Positions 1-9,115 of a DNA stretch of 59,279 nucleotides are shown piece after piece. The DNA is from Burkholderia aenigmatica (lineage in GTDB: Bacteria; Pseudomonadota; Gammaproteobacteria; Burkholderiales; Burkholderiaceae). Position 1 is the stretch's first letter. Each line of letters begins with the position of its first letter. Position numbers and translations under genes: made by a program. The notes beneath the pieces were generated by a model. The model searched no databases and was not told the origin of the DNA. It worked only from the letters and a program-made list of their open reading frames with translations. The DNA lies in the NCBI RefSeq assembly GCF_902499175.1, contig NZ_CABVQC010000062.1, positions 1 to 59,279 on the forward strand, given 5' to 3'.

Positions 1-1
1 C

Positions 2-49
2 GCGCCCCGCGCGCGGGCCCGCTCGCCCTCGCCGCGGAGGCCGTCGTGA
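2..49 (+). CDS. C-terminal tail of an upstream gene (partial)
   Basis: An open frame enters from outside the window and stops at TGA 47-49, which overlaps the GTG start of the next gene (GTGA). Only about 15 residues, Arg/Pro-rich, are visible, so no family can be assigned. Exporters of this layout often follow a TetR-type regulator, but nothing here shows that. The frame could equally be non-coding leader. Confidence 0.3.
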   Translation, partial: APRARARSPSPRRPS

Positions 50-1014
50 ACGCGCGCCGCGCGCTGCCGCTCGCGCTCGCCACCGTCGCCGTCGCGCTGC
101 TCGCCGGTTGCGGACGGTCGGCCGGCAACGGCACGACTTATCAGGGCTACGTCGAAGGCGAATTCGTGTACCTGTCGTCGTCGCAATCGGGCACGCTGAC
201 GCAATTGTCCGTCGCGCGCGGCCAGACCCTCGCCGCCGGCGCACCGGCGTTCTCGCTCGAAGCCGTCAGCGAAACGGCCGCGCTGCTGCAGGCGCAGCAT
301 CAGCTCGCGGCCGCCCGCGCACAGCTTGCCGACCTGCAGACCGGCAAACGCCCGCCGGAAATCGCGGTCACGCAGGCGCAGCTCGCGCAGTCCACCGCGC
401 TGGCCGCGCGAGCCGCCACGCAACTCGCGCGCGATGAAAGCCAGTACGCGGCCGGCGGCCTGTCGAAGCAGCAGCTCGACGATTCGCGCACGTCCGCGCA
501 AACCACAGCCGCGCAGATGCGCGAACTTCAGAAACAGGTCGACGTCGCGCGCCTGCCCGGCCGCGCGCAGCAGGTCGCCGCGCAGGCCGCGCAGGTCGAC
601 GCCGCGCAGGCGGCGGTCGCCGAGGCGCAATGGAAGCTCGACCAGAAACGCGTCGCCGCGCCCGCCGCCGGGCGCGTGTACGACACGCTGTATCGCGTCG
701 GCGAATGGGTGCAGGCCGGCAATCCGGTCGTGCAGATGCTGCCGCCGCAAAACCTGAAGGTGCGCTTCTTCGTGCCGGAGGCCGCCGTCGCATCGCTCGC
801 GCCCGGGCGCATGGTCGCGATCCACTGCGACGGCTGTGCGGCCGACGTGCCCGCGCGCATCATCTACGTGTCGAGCGAGGCCGAATACACGCCGCCCGTG
901 ATCTACAGCAACGAGAGCCGGACCAAGCTCGTGTTCATGATCGAGGCGCGCCCCGCGGTCGCCGACGCGCCGAAGCTGCACCCGGGCCAGCCCGTCGCCG
1001 TGAGGGTGCCATGA
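46..1014 (+). CDS. HlyD-family membrane fusion lipoprotein of an ABC exporter
   Basis: Periplasmic adaptor subunit linking an inner-membrane ABC transporter to an outer-membrane channel. The 322-aa product starts with a lipoprotein signal ending in a lipobox (LLAGC, Cys22). A lipoyl-like beta segment follows, then a long Ala/Gln-rich alpha-helical hairpin (about residues 75-205), then the second half-lipoyl and beta-barrel segments. This is the order in YbhG/HlyD proteins. GTG 46 is preceded by GGAGG at 36-40, five bases upstream, which supports this start. The stop overlaps the ATG of the ATPase gene, so the genes should be translationally coupled. The substrate cannot be read from the sequence. 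Confidence 0.9.
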   Translation: MNARRALPLALATVAVALLAGCGRSAGNGTTYQGYVEGEFVYLSSSQSGTLTQLSVARGQTLAAGAPAFSLEAVSETAALLQAQHQLAAARAQLADLQTGKRPPEIAVTQAQLAQSTALAARAATQLARDESQYAAGGLSKQQLDDSRTSAQTTAAQMRELQKQVDVARLPGRAQQVAAQAAQVDAAQAAVAEAQWKLDQKRVAAPAAGRVYDTLYRVGEWVQAGNPVVQMLPPQNLKVRFFVPEAAVASLAPGRMVAIHCDGCAADVPARIIYVSSEAEYTPPVIYSNESRTKLVFMIEARPAVADAPKLHPGQPVAVRVP

Positions 1015-1970
1015 ACGCGCCGCCGGCACCGTACGCGATCGACGTCGATCGCCTGAACAAGCATTTCGGCGACAAGCACGTCGTGAAGGACGTGACGCTG
1101 CGCGTCGCGCGCGGCGAGATCTTCGGCTTTCTCGGGCCGAACGGCAGCGGCAAGACCACGTCGATCCGGATGATGTGCGGGCTGCTCACGCCCGACTCGG
1201 GCAGCGGCACCTGCCTCGGCTACGACATCGTGCGCGACAGCGCGCAGATCAAGCGGCGCGTCGGCTACATGACGCAGCGCTTCTCGTACTGGGAAGACCT
1301 GTCGATCCGCGAGAACCTCGACTTCGTCGCGCGCGTGTACGGGATGTCCGACCGCAAGGCAGCCGTCGCGCGCGCGCTCGACTCGCTCGGCCTCGCGAGC
1401 CGCGCGGACCAGCTCACGGGCGCGCTGTCGGGCGGCTGGAAGCAGCGCCTCGCGCTGGCCGCCTGCATGCTGCACGAGCCAGCGCTGCTGCTGCTCGACG
1501 AACCTACGGCCGGCGTCGACCCGGCTGCGCGCCGCGACTTCTGGGAAGAACTGCACCGGCTGGCCGCGCAGGGAATCTCGGTGCTCGTCAGCACGCACTA
1601 CATGGACGAAGCCGAGCGCTGCCACAAGCTCGCGTATATCGCGTACGGCGAGCTGCTCGCGCAGGGCACGTCGGCGGAGATCGTCGCGTCGCAGGGGCTC
1701 GTGACCCGCGCGGTCACCGGCGCGCATCTGAGCGAATTGTCCGCTCGGCTGCGCACGATGCCGGGCGTCGACCAGACGGTCGTGTTCGGCTCGGCGCTGC
1801 ACGTGAGCGGCCGCGATCGCACGCAGCTCGACGCGACGCTCGCGCAGGTCGCCGCGCAGGCCGACGGGCCCGCCGCGCTGCAGGTCGCGCCGATCGACAC
1901 CGGGCTCGAGGACGTGTTCATCTTCATGATGGGCCGTGCCTCCGGGCCGTCCGGCGGAGCGTCGTCATGA
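1011..1970 (+). CDS. ABC transporter ATP-binding protein (ABC-2 exporter)
   Basis: Cytoplasmic ATPase that drives the exporter. In 319 residues it shows Walker A GPNGSGKT at 42-49, the signature LSGGWKQRL typical of the YbhF/CcmA drug-export branch, Walker B ending in LLLDEPTAGVDP, and the switch histidine in VSTHYMDEAE. ATG 1011 overlaps the stop of the fusion protein gene by four bases, and its own stop overlaps the permease start by four bases. It has one nucleotide-binding domain, unlike E. coli YbhF with two. A far upstream start in this frame would run through the previous gene and is rejected. Confidence 0.93.
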   Translation: MNAPPAPYAIDVDRLNKHFGDKHVVKDVTLRVARGEIFGFLGPNGSGKTTSIRMMCGLLTPDSGSGTCLGYDIVRDSAQIKRRVGYMTQRFSYWEDLSIRENLDFVARVYGMSDRKAAVARALDSLGLASRADQLTGALSGGWKQRLALAACMLHEPALLLLDEPTAGVDPAARRDFWEELHRLAAQGISVLVSTHYMDEAERCHKLAYIAYGELLAQGTSAEIVASQGLVTRAVTGAHLSELSARLRTMPGVDQTVVFGSALHVSGRDRTQLDATLAQVAAQADGPAALQVAPIDTGLEDVFIFMMGRASGPSGGASS

Positions 1971-3121
1971 ACACGTGGGCGCGCCTGCGCGACGCGTTCT
2001 CGGTCGCCCGCTGGTGGAGCATCGTGCTGAAGGAATTCCTGCAGCTGCGGCGCGACCGCGTGACGTTCGCGATGATCGTCGGCGTGCCGATCATCCAACT
2101 CACGCTGTTCGGCTTCGCGATCAACACCGATCCGAAGCACCTGCCCACGGCGGTGATCGTCGCCGATGCGAGCCCGTTCGCGCGCAGCTTCGTCGCCGCG
2201 ATGCACAATTCCGCGTACTTCGACATCGTCGAGACGCTGCCCGACGAGGCGGCCGGCCGCCATGCGCTCGCGCGCGGCGACGTGCAGTTCGTGCTGAACG
2301 TGCCGGCCGACTTCTCGCGACGGCTGCTGCGCGGCGAGCGTCCGTCGCTGCTCGTCGAGGCGGACGCGACCGATCCCGTCGCGACCGCGTCAGCGATCGG
2401 CGCGCTACCGGGCCTCGTGCAGCCCGTCGCGGACAAGGACCTGACGGGCCCGCTCGCCTACCTGAACGGCCGCCCGGCCGCGTTCGACGTCGTGCTGCAC
2501 CGGCTGTACAACCCCGAGGGCATCACGCAGTACAACGTCGTGCCGGGCCTGATGGGCGTGATCCTGACGATGACGATGGTGATGATGACGGGCCTCGCGA
2601 TCACGCGCGAACGCGAGCGCGGCACGATGGAGAACCTGCTCGCGACGCCCGTGCGGCCGCTCGAGGTGATGACGGGCAAGATCGTCCCGTATGTGCTGAT
2701 CGGGCTGATCCAGGTGTCGATCATCGTCGCCGCGGCGCGCTTCGTGTTCGATGTGCCGTTCGTCGGCGGCGTGTTCGCGATCTACCTGTCCGCGCTGCTG
2801 TTCATCGCCGCGAACCTGACGGTCGGCATTACACTGTCGTCGCTCGCGCAGAACCAGTTGCAGGCGATGCAGCTCGCGGTGTTCTACTTCCTGCCGAACA
2901 TTCTGCTGTCGGGCTTCATGTTCCCGTTCGCCGGGATGCCGAAGTGGGCGCAGTTCATCGGCAACCTGCTGCCGCTCACCTACTTCAACCGCCTCGTGCG
3001 CGGCATCCTGCTGAAAGGCAACGGCTGGAGCGACCTGTGGCCGTCCGTGTGGCCGGTCGCGCTGTTCACCGTCGTCGTGATGGGCGTCGCGCTGCGCTTC
3101 TACCGGCGGACGCTCGACTAG
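1967..3121 (+). CDS. ABC-2 type permease (YbhS/YbhR-like)
   Basis: Inner-membrane half-transporter of 384 aa. One N-terminal membrane helix lies near residues 25-45. It is followed by a large periplasmic loop and then five or so hydrophobic helices from about residue 185 onward, the normal plan for YhiH/YbhR-type ABC-2 permeases. A conserved ERERGTMENLL segment precedes the helix block. ATG 1967 overlaps the ATPase stop by four bases. Only one permease gene is present, so the transporter would be a homodimer, whereas E. coli uses the YbhS/YbhR pair. Confidence 0.9.
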   Translation: MNTWARLRDAFSVARWWSIVLKEFLQLRRDRVTFAMIVGVPIIQLTLFGFAINTDPKHLPTAVIVADASPFARSFVAAMHNSAYFDIVETLPDEAAGRHALARGDVQFVLNVPADFSRRLLRGERPSLLVEADATDPVATASAIGALPGLVQPVADKDLTGPLAYLNGRPAAFDVVLHRLYNPEGITQYNVVPGLMGVILTMTMVMMTGLAITRERERGTMENLLATPVRPLEVMTGKIVPYVLIGLIQVSIIVAAARFVFDVPFVGGVFAIYLSALLFIAANLTVGITLSSLAQNQLQAMQLAVFYFLPNILLSGFMFPFAGMPKWAQFIGNLLPLTYFNRLVRGILLKGNGWSDLWPSVWPVALFTVVVMGVALRFYRRTLD

Positions 3122-3130
3122 GTGCGCACG

Positions 3131-4618
3131 ATGAAACCGGCTTCGCGTCGCCCCTCCCATGCCGTTCACGGCTGCACACTGGCCGCGGCCGCGCTGTTCG
3201 TCGCTGGATGCGCGGTCGGGCCGGATTTCCACGCGCCCGATGCGCCGGCCACGCAACGCTACACGCACGGCGAGCCGCCCACGACGACGGCCGCCGCTGG
3301 CCCAACCGGCGATACGCAGGCTTTCACGTCGGCCGCGCACACACCTCGGCACTGGTGGACGCAGTTCGATTCCGAACCCCTGAACCGGCTCGTCGATACC
3401 GCGTGGCACAACAGCCCGACGCTTGCCGCGGCCCGCGCGCGGCTCGACGAAGCGCGGCAGAACCAGGCGGCCGAAGCCGGCGCGACGATGTTGCCGAAAG
3501 TCGATGCGAGCCTCTCCGCCACGCGCGAGCAGGTCGACACGACCGCGTTCGGCCTGCCCGCCAACGTGCCCAGCCCGGGGCCGTTCACGCTTTATGACGC
3601 GTCGGTGAGCGTGTCGTACGTGCTCGACGTGTTCGGCGGCAACCGGCGCGCGCTCGAAGCGCTGCGCGCGCAAGTCGACTACCAGGCGTACACGCTCGAC
3701 GCCGCACGCCTGACGCTCGCTGGCAACGTCGTCGCGACCGCGATCCTGCGCGCGTCGCTCGCGCAGCAGGTCGCGCTCACACGGCAGCTGATCGACGCGC
3801 AGACGCAGCAGTTGCGCATCGTCGAAGCGCGTTTCGCGGCGGGTGGCATATCGCAGGCCGACGTGCATGCGCAACGCGCGCTGCTCGCGCAGACGCAGGC
3901 ATCGCTGCCGCCGCTCGCGGCCCGCCTCGCGCAGTCCGGCCACCGGCTCGCGATTCTGCTCGGCGTGCCGCCGTCCGAAGCCGTGCTGCCTGACCTCACG
4001 CTCGATGCGCTCACGCTGCCGCGCACGCTGCCCGTCGCGTTGCCGTCGACGCTCGCGCGCGAACGGCCCGATATCCGCGCGGCCGAAGCCGTACTGCACC
4101 AGGCGAGCGCGAACGTCGGCGTGGCCACCGCGAACCTGTATCCGCGCTTGTCGATTTCGGCGGGGATCGGCTCGGAGCGCACGCGCATCGCGGATCTCTT
4201 GAGCGGGCTCAACGTGTGGAATGCCGGCCTCGGCCTGACGCAACCGCTCTTTCACGGCGGCGAACTGCGCGCGAAGAAGCGTGCGGCCGAAGCGGCCTAC
4301 GACGCGGCGTTGGCGAGTTACCGGGAAACCGTGATCGAGGCGCTGCAGCAGGTGGCCGACACGATGCGCGCGGTCGAGCACGACGCGGCGGAACTGCAGG
4401 CGAGAGACACCGCCGCGCAGGAGGCGGCGGCCAGCAACAGGATTGCCGGCGACCGTTACGCGGCAGGCGGGATCAGCACGTTCGACCTGCTCGACGCGCA
4501 GCGGCAGACGCTGCAGACGGCGCTCGACCGTACACGCGCGCAGGCCGACCGGCTCGCCGATACGGCGGCGCTGTTCCAGGCGCTGGCGGGAAGCTGGACG
4601 GATGACACGGCGGAGTGA
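3131..4618 (+). CDS. NodT/OprM-family outer-membrane efflux lipoprotein
   Basis: TolC-like outer-membrane channel of the exporter, 495 aa. It starts with a signal peptide and lipobox (VAGC, Cys27) followed by AVGPDF, which is typical of RND-type OMF lipoproteins. Two repeated coiled-coil halves follow, each with a short helix-turn such as AAGGISQADV and AAGGISTFDL near its end. An in-frame GTG lies at 3122, but the AGGTG at 3119-3123 is correctly placed for ATG 3131, which is preferred. It follows the permease directly and completes the tripartite pump. OMFs of this type more often sit with RND pumps, but operons with HlyD/ABC-2 genes are known. Confidence 0.92.
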   Translation: MKPASRRPSHAVHGCTLAAAALFVAGCAVGPDFHAPDAPATQRYTHGEPPTTTAAAGPTGDTQAFTSAAHTPRHWWTQFDSEPLNRLVDTAWHNSPTLAAARARLDEARQNQAAEAGATMLPKVDASLSATREQVDTTAFGLPANVPSPGPFTLYDASVSVSYVLDVFGGNRRALEALRAQVDYQAYTLDAARLTLAGNVVATAILRASLAQQVALTRQLIDAQTQQLRIVEARFAAGGISQADVHAQRALLAQTQASLPPLAARLAQSGHRLAILLGVPPSEAVLPDLTLDALTLPRTLPVALPSTLARERPDIRAAEAVLHQASANVGVATANLYPRLSISAGIGSERTRIADLLSGLNVWNAGLGLTQPLFHGGELRAKKRAAEAAYDAALASYRETVIEALQQVADTMRAVEHDAAELQARDTAAQEAAASNRIAGDRYAAGGISTFDLLDAQRQTLQTALDRTRAQADRLADTAALFQALAGSWTDDTAE

Positions 4619-4692
4619 GCGAGTGATGCGGGCTCGACGCAGCACGTCTGGCGATCGCGGCGCGGCAGTCGCACGAATCGCGCGGACATAAA

Positions 4693-4716
4693 AAAACCGG
4701 CCCGAAGGCCGGTTTT
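4693..4716. terminator. Bidirectional rho-independent terminator
   Basis: Perfect stem CCGGCC/GGCCGG with a CGAA loop, flanked by AAAA on the left and TTTT on the right, so it reads as a terminator on both strands. It lies between the convergent efflux operon and the porin gene. Confidence 0.88.
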
Positions 4717-4757
4717 CATACCGCATGCCGCAAGCGGCGCTCGCGCGCCGCGCGACA

Positions 4758-5957
4758 TCAGAAGCGGTGGATCATGCCGACGCCGACGGCGATCTGGTTC
4801 TGGCCCGCGCCAGCTGCCACGCCATCGCCGATCTGGGTCGTTGCCGAGACGATAGCGCCCGACTTGTTCAGCGTGTTGCCGCTGGCGTGCTGGTAAGCCT
4901 CGAGTGCGTACAGGCCCGTGCGCTTCGACAGGCTGTAGTACTGCGACAGCGTGACCTGGTGGTACTTGGCCGAGCTCGAGATGCCGTTCGACTGCGTTGC
5001 CGCCGTGTACGAGTAGCCCGCTGCGAAGTCCCACTGAGCGGCTGCCTTCCAGTGCAGCACGGCGCCTGCCGTGTTGAAGATCGCCGTGTTGCGGAACGCC
5101 GAGCCGACGCCCGGGGTGTACTGGACGTTCGTGTACGACGCCGAGATGTCCCACGCCGGCGTGAACTGGTAGCCCGCCGTCACACCGATGCGCTGCTGCG
5201 ATTGCGCCGTCGCGTAGCCGATGTTGAGCGCGCCCACGGCCGGCTGACCGCCGCTCGTGACCGTCGAGTTGTCGCCCCACACGCCGCCGCCGAGCGTCGA
5301 GTTGTTGACCTTCTGGTAGCCGACTGCGATGCCTGCCGGGCCGTTCAGGTACTGGATCGCCGCGCTCCACGTCGAGCCGCGGTTCACGCTGCCCGGCACA
5401 CCACCGAACGAGTACGAACCACCAACCGTGAAGCCGTAGAGCTTCGGCGACATGTAGACGAGCGAGTTGTTCGCGCGGTAGCTGGTATCCAGCGAGTCGA
5501 TATCACCCGGGTGCGCGCCGTATGCGCCCGTCAGCCACGTCGTCGGGCTGTACGGCGACAGCAGCGTGTAGTACGCGGTGTACTGGCGGCCGGCCGTCAG
5601 CGTACCGTACGCCTGGTTCGTCAATCCGACCCATGCCTGACGGGTGAAGATGCCGCCCGTCCATTGCGATGCGCCGGTTGCGGTGTTCACGCCCGCTTCC
5701 AACTGGAAGATCGCCTTCGTGCCGCCGCCGAGGTCTTCGCTGCCCTTCAGGCCGAAACGGCTGCCTGCCCACACGCCGGTGGACATCGACACCTTCGAAT
5801 GGCCACCGCTCGTGACGCCGGCCGACGGAGCCGCGTTGTTCTGGTAAGCCAGACCGTTATCGACGATACCGTACAGGGTCACGCTGCTCTGGGCGTGAGC
5901 GGCGGTAGCGGCTGCAAGGCCAGCTGCCGTCATGGCAACAGCGACGCGCTTTTTCAT
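4758..5957 (-). CDS. Gram-negative porin (OmpC-like, Burkholderia type)
   Basis: Outer-membrane 16-strand beta-barrel for diffusion of small hydrophilic solutes, 399 aa. The product has a cleavable signal (about residues 1-22, ending AAHAQ) followed by SSVTLYGIVDNGL. Next come the strongly conserved SRFGLKGSEDLGGG and AIFQLEAG segments of the neisserial/Burkholderia porin family, and it ends in HRF with C-terminal Phe. The start has GGAG upstream (cggagaatca). It is transcribed alone toward the bidirectional terminator. Specificity is unknown. Confidence 0.95.
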   Translation of the reverse strand: MKKRVAVAMTAAGLAAATAAHAQSSVTLYGIVDNGLAYQNNAAPSAGVTSGGHSKVSMSTGVWAGSRFGLKGSEDLGGGTKAIFQLEAGVNTATGASQWTGGIFTRQAWVGLTNQAYGTLTAGRQYTAYYTLLSPYSPTTWLTGAYGAHPGDIDSLDTSYRANNSLVYMSPKLYGFTVGGSYSFGGVPGSVNRGSTWSAAIQYLNGPAGIAVGYQKVNNSTLGGGVWGDNSTVTSGGQPAVGALNIGYATAQSQQRIGVTAGYQFTPAWDISASYTNVQYTPGVGSAFRNTAIFNTAGAVLHWKAAAQWDFAAGYSYTAATQSNGISSSAKYHQVTLSQYYSLSKRTGLYALEAYQHASGNTLNKSGAIVSATTQIGDGVAAGAGQNQIAVGVGMIHRF

Positions 5958-6453
5958 TGATTCTCCGTCCTCAAAGAATGTTTCTTTTGTGGTGTGGTTT
6001 TATGATCTGACACATGTGCGAGTACATGCCGGCGCAATTCTGACGGATTACCGATTATTTCCCAACACGTGCGGTCGGTCATCGTATGATCGACGCAACG
6101 CGCGGGTTCACCAAACGGTTACATAACACCTTGAAACGCTTGCGCTGCGGGCCTCTCCGGCATTTCCCGGTGAAAACCCTAGCTTTACATTTTTACGGGT
6201 GCAACGAGACCGTCGGATGTCGTCAGATGCCTTCGGCAAAATCCATCTTACAAACGCGCGACCGCGGCTGACGCCACGATTCACGCCGCCGCGCAGGATC
6301 GCTGACGTTCATGACACCCACATTTCGTGACACGAAATAATGAAAACGTTTTAGTCGAAGCTTGGGGGATGGACAGTTGGACGGGAGCGGCCCGGCGAAC
6401 GCGGGCCGACAGGCGACGCCGGCATCTGTCGTACCGGCGTCGTTCAGTGCGAC
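5958..6453. other. Intergenic region upstream of the porin
   Basis: About 500 bases with no credible gene. The part next to the porin is A+T-richer than its surroundings and should hold the porin promoter. It contains an inverted repeat CATGT-N6-ACATG at 6013-6028. The distal part is the 3' side of the squalene-synthase-like gene. No clear terminator was seen there. Confidence 0.5.
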
Positions 6454-7518
6454 TCAGCGCGTGGCCGGTTGCACCAGATGCGCTTCCACCGCGTCGGTGA
6501 GCGCGGTCATGCGCGCGCGAATCGCGGCGTTCGAGCCGACCAGCGCGAGCGACGACGCCATGATCCGGTAGACGCGCTTTCTCGGCACCTTGGCCGGCTT
6601 GACCGGATCGAGCCACGCCGCGTGGCCGGCCAGCAGTTCGAGCGTTTCGAGGCCGATCATGATCGGCCACAGGCATGCGAGCCTCAGCCGCACGAAGCGG
6701 CGCGGGATCGCGAGCGTATACAGGCACGCGTCGCGATACTGGTCGAGCGACACCCGCAGCAGGTCGACGAGTACGCCGCGCGCACGCGCGGACGCATCGG
6801 GCGACATCAGGTCGGCGACGCCGAGCCCGTGCGCAGCCAGCACGTCGTCGGGCAGGTAGCAGCGGCCGATGCGCAGATCCTTCCCGCAGTCGCGCAGGAT
6901 GTTGGTCATCTGCAGCGCCTTGCCGAAACGGATGCCCTTCTCGCACATGTCCGGCAGGTTCCAGCCACGCGCGGCCGGCGTGTGCATGCCCGTCATGTCG
7001 GTCCAGAACTCGCCCACGCAGCCGGCGACGAGATACGTGTAGCGGTCGAGTTCGTCGCGCGTCGGCAGCGACGCGACCTGCCCCGACTGCTCGTCGGGGA
7101 ACGTGCGCAGGTCGAACACCATCCCCGCCGTCAGCGTCGCAACGACCTTGCGGATCGACGCGCGATCGGCGTCCGGCTGCGCGCGCAGCAGCGCGAGCAT
7201 CGGCTCGATCGAGCCGAGCAGCACGTGCTCGTGCGAATCGGTCTGCATCCGCGTCACGTCCGCGAGCGCACGCGACAGTGCAACGCCGTCGCCGAGCCGT
7301 TCGACCTCGTCGCGCAGGTCGGTCAGCAACGCGGCCCGGCGATCGGGGGCGACGAGCGCCGTGTCGGCGATCGTGTCGGCCGCGCGCGCGAGCAGGTACG
7401 CAAGGCCGACCGGGTTGCGCATGCCGTCGGGCAGCACGCGCAGCGTCAGGTAGAAGGAGCGGGAAACGTTCTTCAGCAGGTCGCCGAGCAGGTAGGCAGA
7501 GTCGGTTCGAGTCGTCAT
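6454..7518 (-). CDS. Squalene/phytoene synthase family protein
   Basis: Head-to-head prenyl diphosphate condensing enzyme, 354 aa from the ATG at 7518. Two aspartate motifs of the trans-prenyl synthase fold are visible: D48-x3-D52 in RAADTIADT and D210-x3-D214 in TNILRDCGKD. The SRSFYLTLRVLP segment near residue 19 is also typical. This pattern fits squalene synthase, using two farnesyl diphosphates, more than phytoene synthase. Burkholderia makes hopanoids, but no hpn neighbours are present and the gene stands alone. The frame stays open upstream to 7638. The ATG at 7518 is chosen because homologues begin near TDSAYLLGDLL, although its ribosome site is weak. Confidence 0.85.
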   Translation of the reverse strand: MTTRTDSAYLLGDLLKNVSRSFYLTLRVLPDGMRNPVGLAYLLARAADTIADTALVAPDRRAALLTDLRDEVERLGDGVALSRALADVTRMQTDSHEHVLLGSIEPMLALLRAQPDADRASIRKVVATLTAGMVFDLRTFPDEQSGQVASLPTRDELDRYTYLVAGCVGEFWTDMTGMHTPAARGWNLPDMCEKGIRFGKALQMTNILRDCGKDLRIGRCYLPDDVLAAHGLGVADLMSPDASARARGVLVDLLRVSLDQYRDACLYTLAIPRRFVRLRLACLWPIMIGLETLELLAGHAAWLDPVKPAKVPRKRVYRIMASSLALVGSNAAIRARMTALTDAVEAHLVQPATR

Positions 7519-7892
7519 GGGTCGGGAAAAATCGGCCGGCGCGGCCCGGGACGCACACGGGCGCCGGGCGCCCGCGCTGGCCCGCGAGTCGCCGCATCGT
7601 CGCGCCAGGCGGGCGTCGGACCCGGCGCAGCGATGCAAAATTCCCGCAAGTTTAGTGCATCCGGCGCGCGGCCTGCCTCAGACGGGCGGAATGCGTCGCA
7701 CATCAAGCCACCGCCAACCGCCTTGCTGCGAGCATCGCGCCCTAAAAATATGCAACGGAAAGGCACAAGTAATACATATGTAATTATTCGGTGCGACGAT
7801 CGCGTCCCATTCGACTCCGTGCGACACGGTGCGACAGCCGCGCCGCCTGAGCGACCGCCCCTTTCCGACTCCCGTTTCGAAGGTTCACGACC
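7519..7892. promoter_or_regulatory. Divergent intergenic region with A+T-rich pocket
   Basis: The region separates the divergent squalene-synthase-like and phosphodiesterase genes. Bases about 7740-7795 are A+T-rich and contain the perfect palindrome TACATATGTA at 7773-7782, a plausible promoter or operator position. No additional gene is convincing. Confidence 0.4.
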
Positions 7893-9038
7893 ATGCTCTT
7901 CAAGCGCCCGACCTCCCTGCGTTACGTCCCGTTCGCGTGCGCCGCCGCGTTCCTGCTCGCCGCATGCGGCGGCGACGACGACGTCGCGTCCGATCCCACC
8001 CAGCCGATTTCCGCGAAGGTCCAGGTGGTCGGCCATCGCGGCGCAAGTGCGCTGCGCCCCGAACACACGCTCGCGTCGTACCGCAAGGCGATCGAGGACG
8101 GCGCGGACGTGATCGAGCCCGACCTCGTGTCGACCCGCGACGGCGTGCTCGTCGCGCGTCACGAGAACGAGATCTCGGGCACGACGAACGTGTCGACGCT
8201 GCCGCAGTTTGCGAGCCGCAAGGCGACCAAGACGATCGACGGCGCGGAGCTGACAGGCTGGTTCACCGAGGATTTCACGCTCGCCGAGCTGAAGACGCTG
8301 CGTGCCCGCGAGCGCATTCCGCAGGTCCGCCCCGCGAACACCGCTTACAACGACCAGTTCGAGATTCCGACGTTCGACGAGATCGTCGCGCTCGCGAAGC
8401 AGATGTCCGCGCAGACCGGCCGCACGATCCACCTGTATCCGGAAACCAAGCATCCGACCTACTTCCAGTCGATCAACCTGCCGCTCGAAGACCGTCTCGT
8501 CGATGCGCTGCTGAAGGATGCGTACACGGCGCGCACGGCGACCGTCTACATCCAGTCGTTCGAGGTCGCGAACCTGAAGACGATTCGCAACCGGATCAAG
8601 TCGAGCCAGCCGAACTGGAAGCTCGTGCAGTTGATGGACGAAGCCGGCCAGCGCCCGTACGACTTCGTGAAAGCGAACGACAAGCGCACCTACGGCGACC
8701 TGTCGACGCGCGACGGCATGCGCGAGATCGCGACCTATGCGAACGGCGTCGGCCCGTACAAGACATCGATCATCGCCGTCGCCGCGGACGGCACGCTGCA
8801 GCAGCCGACGCCGTACGTGCGCTACGCGCACGAGGCCGGCCTCGTCGTGCATCCGTACACGTTCCGCCCGGAGAACAACTTCCTGCCCGCGTCGCTGAAG
8901 GACGGCGGCACGCCGGCCACGCGCAACACCGCCGGCTCGGTGCGCGAGATCCAGGCGTACCTGCGCGCGGGCATCGACGGCTTCTTCACCGACGATCCGG
9001 CCGTCGGCCGCACGGCCGTCGATACGTTCAAGCGCTGA
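7893..9038 (+). CDS. glpQ: Glycerophosphodiester phosphodiesterase, periplasmic lipoprotein
   Basis: Hydrolyses deacylated phospholipids to sn-glycerol 3-phosphate and an alcohol, 381 aa. It has a lipoprotein signal with LLAAC (Cys25). The GDPD catalytic set follows: GHRGAS with H48-R49, then EPD (E75, D77) and H90 in DGVLVARHE. The later P-E-T-K and W/F-T-DDP segments of the (beta/alpha)8 barrel are also present. The length and N-terminal Asp-rich linker match periplasmic GlpQ rather than cytoplasmic UgpQ. No glycerol-3-phosphate transporter is adjacent. It converges on the rhodanese gene across a strong hairpin. Confidence 0.93.
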   Translation: MLFKRPTSLRYVPFACAAAFLLAACGGDDDVASDPTQPISAKVQVVGHRGASALRPEHTLASYRKAIEDGADVIEPDLVSTRDGVLVARHENEISGTTNVSTLPQFASRKATKTIDGAELTGWFTEDFTLAELKTLRARERIPQVRPANTAYNDQFEIPTFDEIVALAKQMSAQTGRTIHLYPETKHPTYFQSINLPLEDRLVDALLKDAYTARTATVYIQSFEVANLKTIRNRIKSSQPNWKLVQLMDEAGQRPYDFVKANDKRTYGDLSTRDGMREIATYANGVGPYKTSIIAVAADGTLQQPTPYVRYAHEAGLVVHPYTFRPENNFLPASLKDGGTPATRNTAGSVREIQAYLRAGIDGFFTDDPAVGRTAVDTFKR

Positions 9039-9067
9039 TCGCGCAGCACGTGCCCGAGAGCCGGTAG

Positions 9068-9101
9068 CCGGGCGCGGCGCACAGCGTGCCGCCGCGCCCG
9101 G
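9068..9101. terminator. Hairpin between convergent genes
   Basis: Perfect 12-bp G+C stem (CCGGGCGCGGCG / CGCCGCGCCCGG) with a 10-nt loop, between the convergent glpQ and rhodanese genes. There is no U tract, so it may act as a transcript-end stabiliser rather than a classical terminator. Confidence 0.6.
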
Positions 9102-9115
9102 TAGCGCCGTATCGG

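Noticed and set aside
2405..4726. Very long minus-strand open frame (773 codons) opposite the exporter genes
   Set aside because: Arg-rich, low-complexity translation antisense to well-supported permease and outer-membrane factor genes; a typical high-G+C shadow frame.
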